A stretch of DNA of 64,000 bases from Cichorium intybus (taxonomy: Eukaryota; Streptophyta; Magnoliopsida; Asterales; Asteraceae): NCBI GenBank assembly GCA_023525715.1, contig JAKNSD010000080.1, positions 288,501 to 352,500 of the forward strand. Direction: 5' to 3'. Below are positions 43,642 through 53,185 of this stretch, in pieces; within the stretch, counting starts at the first letter, position 1, and each line of letters begins with the position of its first letter. The notes under the pieces are model-generated. The model was not told the origin of the DNA. It worked only from the letters and a program-made list of their open reading frames with translations, and ran no database searches. A program made the translations under genes and the position numbers.

Positions 43642-46600
43642 TTATGAATCAACATACATGAAGTGCAATTCGATATGACCTTTTTGTATGTTTTCTTTGA
43701 GGAAATGATATCGAATGTCGATGTGCTTTGTCATGGAATGGTGCACGGGATTGTGAGAAATGGCAATTGCGCTGGTTGAATCACAAAATATGGGAATTTG
43801 TGATACTTTGTAGCCATAGTCACGTAATTGAGTTTGCATCCACATGACTTGTGAACAGCAGCTTGCGGCGGCTACATATTCAGCTTCTGTGGTTGAAGTG
43901 GACACGCATGATTGTTTCTTTGAAGTCCAACTTACCAGTCTGCCTCCTAGAAATTGGCAATAACCAGATGTGCTTTTTCTGTCTAGTCTGCATCCTCCAT
44001 AGTCGGAGTCGGTGAAGGCGTTAAGCTGAAAATCAGAGTTAGCTGGATACCAAAGTCCAAGAGATGGAGTTCCTTTAAGATATTTGAAAATTCTTTTCAC
44101 AACTATGGCATGAGATTCCATAGGATTGACTTGGTATCTGGCACAGACACATGTAGAAAACATGATGTCGGGTCTGCTGGCTGTGAGGTATAGGAGTGAT
44201 CCTATCATTCCTCGATATTTCTTTTGATCAACAGGCTTGTCATTTAAGTCTGCATCTAATTTGTAACCAAGAGCCATTGGGGTTTTTGCTGTATTTGATT
44301 TGTCAAGAGAAAAACGAGTTAGAAGATTTTTGACATAATTTTCTTGATTGATGAAAATTCCATTTGATGATTGTTTGACTTGTAGTCCAAGAAAAGTAGT
44401 CATTTCTCCTATCATGCTCATCTCAAATTTGCTCTTCATCAAATCTGCAAACTTGATACTCAAGGATTCATCAGTAGAACCGAAAATAATGTCATCGACA
44501 TATATTTGAACGATTAACAGATGTTTATTAAAAATTTTACGAAAGAGAGTTTGATCAATTGAACCTCTTTTGAATCCTGATTCTTCTAAAAATGTTGACA
44601 ATGTTGAATACCAGGCACGAGGTGCTTGTTTTAAGCCATAAACTGCTTTTTGTAACTTAAAACTGTGATTTGGGAACTGTGGATCTTCAAAACCTGGAGG
44701 TTGTTGAATATACACATCACGATCAATATCTCCATGTAAAAATGCACATTTTACATCCATTTGGTAAACTTTGAAGTTCTTGTGTGCTGCATATGCTAGA
44801 AAGATACGAATGGCTTCGAGTCTTGCAACTGGAGCATAAGTTTCATCGTAATTGATTCCTTCTTGTTGTGAATAGCCCTTGACGACAAGTCTTGCTTTGT
44901 TTCGACAAACTATGCCTTGATCATCAGTTTTGTTTCTGAAAACCCATCTTGAACCTACTACAGTAACATCGGGAGGAGTAGGAACAAGATCCCATACTTG
45001 GTTTCTTTCGAATTCAGCTAGTTCTTCTTGCATGGCTTTGACCCAGTCTGGATCTTTGAGAGCTGAATGGATGGTTTTGGATTCAGTCATGGATAAGAAT
45101 GCTCCGTATAAACATTCATTTGAGGTAGCGGCTCTTGTTTGAATACCAGAATTGGGATCTCCTATGATTTGTTCTGCAGGATGATTTCTGGTCCATTTGT
45201 TTAGGCGAGTTTTTTCAGGTATTTCGATTGGTGTTTCTATGTCCCATTGTTCTTCTTGGTCATGTGATTCTGTTGGGAATAGATTTTGGGTGTTGTCAGA
45301 TATTTCTTTTTGGATTATAGGGTGAGAATGAGGTAAAGAAGGTTCCCCCATAGATGATGCACTGGGATTATTTTGGACAGGTGGATTGGGAATGTTCAAA
45401 GAGGAATTTAGTGTTGGTAATTCCCCCTCAACTTGATCTGCATTTTCTTGGTTTGATTGTGAAGTTTCTGCATCGGAGGTTCCTGTAGGAATTGTAGAAG
45501 ATGTTAGAAATTCAGAACTATAAGCAGTTTTGGGTTGTTCAAAAAGTAAATCAAGATCAATTTCTATGTCCGTAGAAGGCATTTGTTGAATTGGATTTTG
45601 AAAAATATTATCGATCATTTTAGAACCAAAATGTTTACGATCCAATTTCCTGACATAAAATTCATCGAAATGAATATCGGTACTTTCTTCAATTACTCTA
45701 GTACGTTTGTTTAGTACTCGATAAGCAGCTGAGGTAAAAGAGTAACCAAGGAAAATTCCTTCGTCTGATCTTGATTCAAATTTTGAAAGGTGATCTTTGT
45801 TATTCTTTATGAAGCATCGACAACCAAAAATATGAAAGAATTTGATGTTTGGTTTTCGGTTGTTAATGACTTCATATGGTGTTTTATGAAGTTGTTTATG
45901 GATTAATGAACGATTTTGAGTGTAGCAAGCTGTGGCTATTGCTTCTGCCCAGAAGTATTGTGGTAGATCAGCAAAGATGAGCATTGATCTTGCAGCTTCG
46001 CACAGAGTTCGGTTCTTTCTTTCAACAACGCCGTTTTGTTGAGGAGTGTAAGGGGCTGAGAAGTTGTGTTCGATGCCTTTGTTTTTGAGAAATGAGTCTA
46101 GAGTTATGTTTTTGAACTCAGATCCATTGTCACTTCGGATTCTTCGAACTGGTCGTTTGAGCTTTAATTCAATCTGTTTTATGAAGTTGATTATTTCTTC
46201 AGGTGCTTCTGACTTTAGCCTTAAAAAGAAAACCCAAGTAAAGCGTGAGTAATCATCAATAATAACAAGGATGTATTTCTTCCCTTTTATGCTTTGGGTT
46301 TTTGCAGGGCCACAAAGATCAATGTGCAGTAGTTCTAGTGGTTCGGATACACTAGATTCAGAAATGCTTTTATGAGAGGATTTGGACAGTTTTCCTCCTT
46401 CACAAGCTGCACAAAGAGTTTCATTATCAAGTTTCAGAAGTGGCAGTCCGCGAACAAGATCATTTGCAATTAACTTATTGATGTAGCCGAAGTTGAGATG
46501 GGAAAGACGACGATGCCACAACCAGCTAATATCAGCTGAAGCTTTGGATAAGAGACAGATGTCTGGTTTTCCATAGATAAGGTCCATATCTAGTGGATAC

Positions 46601-46956
46601 ATGTTGCCTAGACGATCAGAATTAACTAGAATGGCTTTGGTTTTGGCATCCGTGATTATGCTTCGTTGTTTGGTGAAAAGAACTTCATGATTGTTGTCAC
46701 AGAGTTGTGATACGCTGATTAGGTTGTGTTTCAGGCCGTCAACGTAGGCTACTTTCTTGATGGTGAAGTGACCATTTGTTATGTTTCCATAACCTTTGAT
46801 TCTTGCAGTCATGTTATTTCCAAAAGTCACATCTTGTTTGGATTCTGTGGGTTTGAAGTCTCGTAGAAAGCTCTGGTTTCCTGTCATATGCTTGGAGCAG
46901 CCACTATCGATATACCATGTGCCATCCTTGGGCTCTCCAGCACAAAGTGCCTGCAA
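43642..46956 (-). CDS. SIR-2 Pol polyprotein
   Basis: The 1104-codon frame begins directly after the gag stop (LQALCAGEPKDGTWYIDSGC). Protease Asp is near residue 17; the GAG_pre-integrase zinc site is around 145-190. Integrase D, D and E lie in HIDLCGP, RSDNGSEF and NGVVERKNRT (about 210-310). RT has QMDVKCAFLHG and YVDDIIFG (about 819), and RNase H has TDSDYGGCRLDRKSTSGY (about 982) and TTEAEYVAAASCC. Relative to SIR-1 the last 35-40 residues are lost to a deletion and replaced by MYVDS. No internal stop occurs. There is no Met near the start, so expression must depend on gag by read-through, recoding or splicing. Confidence 0.93.
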   Translation of the reverse strand: MQALCAGEPKDGTWYIDSGCSKHMTGNQSFLRDFKPTESKQDVTFGNNMTARIKGYGNITNGHFTIKKVAYVDGLKHNLISVSQLCDNNHEVLFTKQRSIITDAKTKAILVNSDRLGNMYPLDMDLIYGKPDICLLSKASADISWLWHRRLSHLNFGYINKLIANDLVRGLPLLKLDNETLCAACEGGKLSKSSHKSISESSVSEPLELLHIDLCGPAKTQSIKGKKYILVIIDDYSRFTWVFFLRLKSEAPEEIINFIKQIELKLKRPVRRIRSDNGSEFKNITLDSFLKNKGIEHNFSAPYTPQQNGVVERKNRTLCEAARSMLIFADLPQYFWAEAIATACYTQNRSLIHKQLHKTPYEVINNRKPNIKFFHIFGCRCFIKNNKDHLSKFESRSDEGIFLGYSFTSAAYRVLNKRTRVIEESTDIHFDEFYVRKLDRKHFGSKMIDNIFQNPIQQMPSTDIEIDLDLLFEQPKTAYSSEFLTSSTIPTGTSDAETSQSNQENADQVEGELPTLNSSLNIPNPPVQNNPSASSMGEPSLPHSHPIIQKEISDNTQNLFPTESHDQEEQWDIETPIEIPEKTRLNKWTRNHPAEQIIGDPNSGIQTRAATSNECLYGAFLSMTESKTIHSALKDPDWVKAMQEELAEFERNQVWDLVPTPPDVTVVGSRWVFRNKTDDQGIVCRNKARLVVKGYSQQEGINYDETYAPVARLEAIRIFLAYAAHKNFKVYQMDVKCAFLHGDIDRDVYIQQPPGFEDPQFPNHSFKLQKAVYGLKQAPRAWYSTLSTFLEESGFKRGSIDQTLFRKIFNKHLLIVQIYVDDIIFGSTDESLSIKFADLMKSKFEMSMIGEMTTFLGLQVKQSSNGIFINQENYVKNLLTRFSLDKSNTAKTPMALGYKLDADLNDKPVDQKKYRGMIGSLLYLTASRPDIMFSTCVCARYQVNPMESHAIVVKRIFKYLKGTPSLGLWYPANSDFQLNAFTDSDYGGCRLDRKSTSGYCQFLGGRLVSWTSKKQSCVSTSTTEAEYVAAASCCSQVMWMQTQLRDYGYKVSQIPIFCDSTSAIAISHNPVHHSMTKHIDIRYHFLKENIQKGHIELHFMYVDS

Positions 46957-48405
46957 TTAGACAGAAAGTTTAGGTACCCAAACCATGGTGGGTCCTGATT
47001 TGTTAATGATTTTTGATAATTTGGAATCATTGTAATATTTGTTGATTGGACGGAATGGTTGAGGTTTAAGTTGATTTATTAGGTTTTCCCAAAGTGAGAT
47101 TTGTTTTTGAAAACCTGTCATGTGAACTGATTTCTGGTTTTGTGAAAAGTATCCTATATGTGAAGATCTGTTTGATAACCTTTCTTTGTATCTGGGATCT
47201 GAATGGTTTTGGAAAACACTTTGATGATGGAATGGAATTTGGTGAAATGATGGTTTCTGAAAGTTCCTTGAGAGATTGAAGTTTATCTTTTGAAATTGAC
47301 TTTGAATCGGTTTTTGAAAAGGTTTTTGTTTTGGATTAAAGGTTTGTGTTTGTGGCACAGCGCTTGGTTTCAAAGGTTTTTCTTTGAAAACAATGGGCCT
47401 GCTTTGTTCTTTTGGTTTAAAGACAGCTTGAATGGGTTGTTTATTTGTCTGTTGTTTCTTTGAATACTTTTGTCCCAGATGGTTCTTTCCAATAAAGGTT
47501 GAGTTTAAAGAGGGAAAGACAGTTGGAACAGAAGTACTACCATTTTGATGATCAGAATTTTCTCCATTTAAGAAATTTTCAAGTTTGATTGTGCCATCAT
47601 TCATTGTTAGTTTAGTAGATCTCAATTGATGAGTTACTGAACTAGCAGAGTCTGATTCAGATTTTACAACTCTTTTGAATGACTTGTTGAAAAAGGTATC
47701 ATCTGGACTGCAGTTGATAACTGTTTCATCATCTGAATCGTCCTCATTAGCAGATAAGAAGAAATATGGTAAAGGCGATTTAGAGTTTTCACAAATTTTT
47801 CCATTTTTCTTTTCAGTCTCTTCATTTTCAAAGGATTCTCTTCCAATTCCCGGTTTATAATTCGTATCAATTTTGCCAGTTCCTAAGTTATTTGCTTTAG
47901 TGAAAACATCATCACTCAATTTTCTGGCAATATTGATAGAATCCAGTTTTCCTTGAAATCTTTGATTTTCGGATTCAAAAAATTTGATTTGCTTTGAAGA
48001 ATCATCTAGTTTTAGAATTAAACTACTGTTTTTGTCAGTTAAATCTTGAACCTTTTGTTTTAACTGAAGGACTTCCTTTTCTAAGGTATCTTTTATTTCA
48101 GATGAAATAACAGATTGATTTTTTATTTCTAAGTCCCTTTTCTGTTTTAGAGCTTCATTTAATTGTTCTAGGATGTGATTATTTTCTTCAGATTTTCGTT
48201 CAATGTCTCTTTCAAGTTTGTCTCTAGTCCTTGTAGATTCTCCAAATCTGAGTTGCAAGGTTTGTAATTCAGATTTGTAGATATCAGATTTGACTATTGT
48301 GTCATGATACAGTCTGAGATCAGCTTTTAGACTGTTCTCAATCTTAGTCATGTGGGACTCAAATGGTGTTCTTGAAAGACTGAGATTTGAGATCATAGAC
48401 CATAC
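46951..48405 (-). other. Candidate intron in SIR-2, same as in SIR-1
   Basis: On the minus strand CAG/GTATGG ends at 48406/48405 and CTAATTGCAG/G ends at 46951. Length (1455 nt) and phase (0 at both ends) equal those in SIR-1. It is predicted from sequence only. Confidence 0.4.
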
Positions 48406-49770
48406 CTGATCGATGACATATGGAGCTCTTGTGGTTGGTTCATTGTCAGCCATGAAGCAGAAGTTTGACTGAGCTGGTTCAGTATCTGTTTCATCATCAG
48501 AAGTTGGCCAGTATTCCACGCTAGGTTCGTGGAATGCCATCAAAGCTTTTTGCTTTGCTTTCTGTTCTTGTTTCTTCAGCTCTTCGGCTTTTTGAGCATA
48601 ATAGGCTGAGTCTTTGACCTTGACTTTGGCTCGACAATCTCGGGCATAATGATTTAGTCCTTTGCATTTGTGACAAATGATTACTTCATCATCATCATCG
48701 TTATTGTCAGCCTTTTGGCTCTTAACGGGTGATCTTTCAGATGTTTGAGTTTGTTTCTGTTGAGATGGTTTTGAATGATTTTGCTGAAATCCAGAACTTT
48801 GGTTATTATAAGAGTTGTGATTATTTTGAAAACCGCGATTCTGAAAGTTTTGTCCAAAAGTGGATCTTTGTTGAAAATTTGGTCTGAAGTTTGATTGATT
48901 ATGATGTGGCAAAAATCTCTCGAGATTAGTGTTTGCTACCAAAGCACACAATTGTTGGTAATCAGCTTCATTATTTGGATCAGACAAGTCACAAGAATTA
49001 CTTGAAAAAGCTTGGTTTTGATTTAAATCAATTTGACTTTGATCATGAAAATGTGTTTGGTTTTGAGAGGATGTTGACAACAAAGCAAGTGGTCCTCCAA
49101 AGGAAGTAGACGTTGGTGGGTCAATCGATGATTCATACGATTGTAATTCTCCGTACAGATTGTACAAAGATTCAGTATGAATTGCCGGATTTCCCTGAAT
49201 GATGAGTTTGACCATTTTCCAGCTTTCGTAAAGGTTGTTTAAAAATTTGAGGTTTATCTCATGCTGTGACTTTTTAATGCCCAAATTATTCATTTTGATG
49301 GTAATGAGATTGAACCTGTCATGAGCATCATGGATGGTCTCATGTGAAAACATTTTGAAGTTTTCAAATTCGTTTAAAACAGATGTTTTCTTGTTTCCAA
49401 TGATTCTCTCATTTCCTTCAAAACGATTTTTCAAAGTTTGCCAAATTTGGTTTGCAGTTAAAAGGATTATATCATTCATCTGGCTTAGAATACTGTGGGG
49501 TATTCCAGACACAAGCTCCTTTTTGGCTTGAAGTTCAAGTTTCTTCCTTTCATTTAGTATATCCAAGTTACTCGTAAGAGAGGTCATGTTATCTGGTAGA
49601 GATCCGTCTACACATTTCCACACGTCTTCACTTATAGAGTTGAGATGAAGATTCATACGACCTACCCATGATTTATATTCTTCGGGAATAAGAATGGGTG
49701 CTCGAGTACCTGAACCTATACTGTTAGCAATAGATACAGAATTTATGTTTGAGTAGTTTGCGGAAGACAT
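46957..49770 (-). CDS. SIR-2 Gag polyprotein, intact
   Basis: A 937-codon frame starts at ATG 49770 (MSSANYSNINSVSIANSI). The capsid region includes YKSWVGRMNLHLNSISEDVW and QIWQTLKNRFEG. A CCHC knuckle (CHKCKGLNHYARDC) lies near residue 365, with a predicted coiled coil at about 500-640 (ERDIERKSEENNHILEQLN). A Q/K/F-rich tail follows, ending MVWVPKLSV and TAA. The length is about twice that of ordinary copia Gag, as in SIRE-type elements. The stop abuts pol in the same frame, and the stop region forms a splice acceptor. The gene is complete and could be translated. Confidence 0.93.
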   Translation of the reverse strand: MSSANYSNINSVSIANSIGSGTRAPILIPEEYKSWVGRMNLHLNSISEDVWKCVDGSLPDNMTSLTSNLDILNERKKLELQAKKELVSGIPHSILSQMNDIILLTANQIWQTLKNRFEGNERIIGNKKTSVLNEFENFKMFSHETIHDAHDRFNLITIKMNNLGIKKSQHEINLKFLNNLYESWKMVKLIIQGNPAIHTESLYNLYGELQSYESSIDPPTSTSFGGPLALLSTSSQNQTHFHDQSQIDLNQNQAFSSNSCDLSDPNNEADYQQLCALVANTNLERFLPHHNQSNFRPNFQQRSTFGQNFQNRGFQNNHNSYNNQSSGFQQNHSKPSQQKQTQTSERSPVKSQKADNNDDDDEVIICHKCKGLNHYARDCRAKVKVKDSAYYAQKAEELKKQEQKAKQKALMAFHEPSVEYWPTSDDETDTEPAQSNFCFMADNEPTTRAPYVIDQVWSMISNLSLSRTPFESHMTKIENSLKADLRLYHDTIVKSDIYKSELQTLQLRFGESTRTRDKLERDIERKSEENNHILEQLNEALKQKRDLEIKNQSVISSEIKDTLEKEVLQLKQKVQDLTDKNSSLILKLDDSSKQIKFFESENQRFQGKLDSINIARKLSDDVFTKANNLGTGKIDTNYKPGIGRESFENEETEKKNGKICENSKSPLPYFFLSANEDDSDDETVINCSPDDTFFNKSFKRVVKSESDSASSVTHQLRSTKLTMNDGTIKLENFLNGENSDHQNGSTSVPTVFPSLNSTFIGKNHLGQKYSKKQQTNKQPIQAVFKPKEQSRPIVFKEKPLKPSAVPQTQTFNPKQKPFQKPIQSQFQKINFNLSRNFQKPSFHQIPFHHQSVFQNHSDPRYKERLSNRSSHIGYFSQNQKSVHMTGFQKQISLWENLINQLKPQPFRPINKYYNDSKLSKIINKSGPTMVWVPKLSV

Positions 49771-49797
49771 TTTTTTTGTTAACGAAAATGTAATGTT

Positions 49798-50028
49798 AAA
49801 ATGAAATTTTTAAAGAAAACTTATTGGTGGTTTATAAAAACGCTACACAAAAGTTTTCGACAAAAATTTTCAAAATAAATCACACAAGTAATTTTTAAAG
49901 GGTTTTTTTTTTAATAATTTAATTTTTTTGTTGAACAAGTGATATTAAGATGAAATTTTTAAAGGAAACTTATTGGTGGTTTATAAAAACGCTACACAAA
50001 AGTTCTCGACAAAAATTTCAGATTATAT
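49798..50028 (-). repeat. Duplicated leader segment in SIR-2
   Basis: About 70 bp containing CTTATTGGTGGTTTATAAAA and GCTACACAAAAG occur at 49802-49871 and again at 49953-50020. SIR-1 has one copy (32222-32290). Confidence 0.85.
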
Positions 50029-50035
50029 CACACAA

Positions 50036-50047
50036 GCTCTGATACCA
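50036..50047 (-). promoter_or_regulatory. SIR-2 primer-binding site (tRNA-iMet)
   Basis: GCTCTGATACCA on plus, two bases from the 5' LTR. Confidence 0.92.
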
Positions 50048-50049
50048 AT

Positions 50050-51267
50050 TGTTGAAAATACGATAACTGATCTCCACGAATAAGGTTTTTAAGCCGATTA
50101 CCGTGTGACAGATATGTATTTTTTCTATAATATGCGGAATAAAAATAAATTACTAAAAGCTAAATAGACAGAAAGCGGTAAATAAAGTAAAAGTTAGAAG
50201 TTAAAGGTTAGAGGTTAGAAATTAGATGTTAGATGTAATAAATGCCATTATCAACGATAACGTGTTTTTACAATAAGTAAAAAGGTTAGAAGTTAGAAGT
50301 TAGATGTTAGATGTAATAAACGCCATTATCAACGATAACGTGTTTTTACAATAAGTAAAAAGGTTAGAAGTTAGAAGTTAAATGTCTCGGTTAACTACAG
50401 TCCACATATGTTTTCGTTGTCACGGTTCAATTCGGGTGTATTTTATATTTGGTACAGTTGATTTATAACAGTTTAAATAAATCAATAACGACACATATAA
50501 TTTTAAAAGAACTTATCGGTAGCTGCGGAAGATAGCGTTTTTCTTGATATGTCGATTTCTTGTTCTTCACGGTAAGATGAGGTTTTGGTGATTTTTGGTG
50601 TCGGGTAGATGTTGTTTAGAGGTTTGGAGTTTGGTGTCGGGTAGAGGTTGTTTAGAGGTTTGGAGTTTGGTGTCGGGTGGATGTTTTGTTTCTTGCGGTT
50701 TTGCGGTTTGATCCTCGTTGCCAAATGCAGAGATTTCAGAGTTTTAAGGTTTCTGGTCGTGGGTATGCTTGTATGTTAATGTATGTAGGTTGTAAGAATG
50801 GCAAGAGGTGAGCTTCAATTTATAGTTGCTGAAGAACAGGCATCGCGTCGCGACCAAACATGGCGTCGCGTCGCGAAGGTGCGTGTGTCGTGTTGCTTTT
50901 GGTCGGCCACTGGTTAGTGCGTTGTGTTGGTAGCCTCGCGATCAAGAAAGTTGGTGGTGTCGCGTTGGAGTCTTCGCGTCGCGACCATGTCCTTCGTCGC
51001 GTCGCGATTGCTGAAGGATTTTGGTCTTCTGCCTTGCTTCTCTTCACGTCTCGACAAGTGTGCTGTCGGGTCGCGATGGGGTTTCGCGTCGCGACATGGT
51101 CTTCCGTCGCGTCGCGATCGCTGAAGCAATTTGGATTTCTGTGTTTTGTTTTTTCTTCACGTTCAATCTTGAATTCATGCAACCTGAAATACTGATAATA
51201 TTTGTTAAAAAACATTTCGACTTATTTTAGTGATGGTCACATAAAAACATAAAAATATTATTCAACA
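50050..51267 (-). repeat. SIR-2 5' LTR
   Basis: Equal in length to 41177-42394 with about nine substitutions. It includes the CGCG cassettes (50841-51120) and a TATA-like CTATAAATT (minus strand, about 50817-50825). Confidence 0.95.
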
Positions 51268-51401
51268 CATGCACAACTTAACAAGCAATTAAAAGCACAT
51301 GACAAATAAAATATAAACAGAATATACAAATAGAAGTGTCATAAGTTTAGTACATATATCCCAAAAAAAATATAAAAAGAAAGAAAGAAAAAGTACATCA
51401 A

Positions 51402-52451
51402 TCACTACCCGGTGGCCTGGAGGATCCAGCCTCGTGATCGTAGGACCTGGCTGGGAATGGTCGGGGGCGTCTGCCCTGTGCTGATGCAAGCTGGATAAGT
51501 ACCTCCCCGATCCACTCGAGCTGGTCCTGAGTCCTCGAGAGCTGGTCCTCGATCCTCGTGACTCTGGCCTCCAGCCGGCGGAGGACTGGTGAGTCATCCT
51601 GCTGTGGCTGTGGCTGTGCCGGCTCTGGTGCTGCTGGCTCTGGTCTCCGGCGTCTCCTGCCGGGCTGGGCGTATGCGGGCTAGGGTGCCTGAGGAGGCTC
51701 GATCGGTCGAGTGGGTAGAGAGGGCAATCGCGAGGGCGTAAGGGAGATGGAGGAATCGGGACGGGTCGAGGAGGATCCACAAATATGTCATGTCGTCGCC
51801 TGACACCTTCTCGCCTCCCTCCCGATGCATGATGGAGGTGGAGACGATCCGGTGCATGAGGCGGTGAAGTGGGTTGCGGAGGTGGCTCTCCCTCGAAGTT
51901 CCCGCCTCGTACATCACATTGGACAGCGGTGTCCAAACCTCCATGTTGGGAGGGCGCTCCGGCTCCCCCTGAATGCAAGACCCAAAGAACCGGGTGAAGA
52001 AACGGTGCTGGAGGTCCTCTGGCGTGTAGATGCCTGCACGCCTCCCGAAGTCTCGGAGGTTGCACTCCCTGTGCACACCTCCCAAGCGAAAATGTACCAG
52101 CCTGGAGCGTGGGTCCCCCGCCCGAGGTGCGAACTGGACGGTGGATATGAACTCCAGCAACAACTCCGTATAGACCACGTCCTCGTCCGTGGCCATAATC
52201 CTGTCCCAACCACGGCAGGTGAACGATGCCTCGTCGTGGGTCCAGGTGCGATGCAAAAACGGCTCGATTGCATCCCAGAGCCCTGCACCCCTTAAGATGT
52301 CTCGGTCTATAACCGTCGCCTCGAGAACCCGGCGACTGGTCAATGCATCCCGCCGCGAAATGTACTCCACTGAACTGTCACGCTCCGCAGGGAACTGGAG
52401 GAAGGGGTGGTCCAATCTGAACATCATCTGCAAAAGAAAATATAGCCACAA
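51402..52451 (-). pseudogene. ATH-2 ORF-1/env-position gene
   Basis: The frame from 52451 contains LLEFISTVQFAPRAGDPRSR, LVHFRLGGVHRECNLRDFGR and RAGIYTPEDLQHRFFTRFFG, a pattern I associate with the ATHILA ORF-1/putative plant transposon protein domain. It stops at 51594. Homology probably continues in another frame with a coiled coil (RRLEARVTRIEDQLSRTQDQ) to TGA near 51402, so a frameshift is likely. Function is unknown; it sits after the polymerase position, where Athila elements have an env-like gene. Its local GC content is much higher than in gag. Confidence 0.6.
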
Positions 52452-53185
52452 AACAAAATTTTTGCAAAATCAGTCCCTTTCTTCCCAGCCGCTCCGCAGC
52501 GCGGCCCAAGAGCAAAGGCGCGGCGCGGCGAGCTGCTGTTTCAAAACCCCGGATCAAAATCCTCATTTTAACCTGCTACAGTTCAATTTAATCATACCAC
52601 AAGGTAGCCTAGGTACCGACTACCTTATCTAGGGTCTCCATTTGGCAAAACAAACACCCTATAAGCTAGCATTAGTGATTCTAAGTTTTTGAACTTTTTG
52701 AATAAAACCCTAAAATTAACTACCTAATAACTAGTTTAAACAGCTAATAAGTAGTTAAAATAGCGTACCTTGGTAGTAGAAACAAAATAAGCAAGAAAAA
52801 TCGCAAGAAATTTTTGATCACCAGAGCTCCGAGTCGTGTGATTTGAGTTGTGAGCCGCGGCTCACCGTATAAAGGGGAAAACCGTCTGATCGTTTCCTGC
52901 GGCGCGCATTTCCCTGTTCCGCGGTGCGCGTGTCGCCAAATCAACCCCCGCGCATCGGGTTGAGTTCCGACCCCGCGTCGCGCAATACGAAAATCCGCGG
53001 CGCGGTCTTAAAAATTTTCAAGCTTCTCAATTGACCCCACACTTATTTCAAACCACTAGTACCTGCAAAAAGAATTGATGTATTTTTTTTGTATTTTATC
53101 TTAAGAAATATATCCTAACTTATGACACGATGGGTTGCCTCCCAACAAGCGCTAAGTTTAACGTCTTCAGCCAGACGTAATGCTC
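52452..53185 (-). other. ATH-2 spacer with conserved motif and GC-rich island
   Basis: No gene. At 53130-53153 the minus strand reads AGCGCTTGTTGGGAGGCAAC followed by CCA, a motif I recall between pol and the env-like gene of related plant elements. At 52485-52535 and 52855-53010 there are CGCG-rich motifs like those in the LTR (CCGCGGCGCG). Confidence 0.65.

Larger units (their letters stand above)
41177..51267 (-). mobile_element. SIR-2: young SIRE-like copia element, nearly intact
   Basis: LTRs at 41177-42394 and 50050-51267, both 1218 bp, differ at about nine positions by eye. They are flanked by exact CATGC (41172-41176 and 51268-51272). Gag (937 codons) and pol (1104 codons) are uninterrupted except for one stop between them. 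A small deletion removed the RNase H tail and part of the 3' region. It is the youngest LTR insertion in the window by LTR divergence and by nesting. It belongs to the same family as SIR-1. Confidence 0.95.

Noticed and set aside
51289..52209. 306-codon frame overlapping the ORF-1-like gene in another frame
   Set aside because: It is a GC-rich shadow frame; recognisable family phrases are in the frame starting at 52451.
51825..52295. Plus-strand frame of 156 codons in the ATH-2 ORF-1-like region
   Set aside because: It is antisense to the recognisable gene, without motifs.
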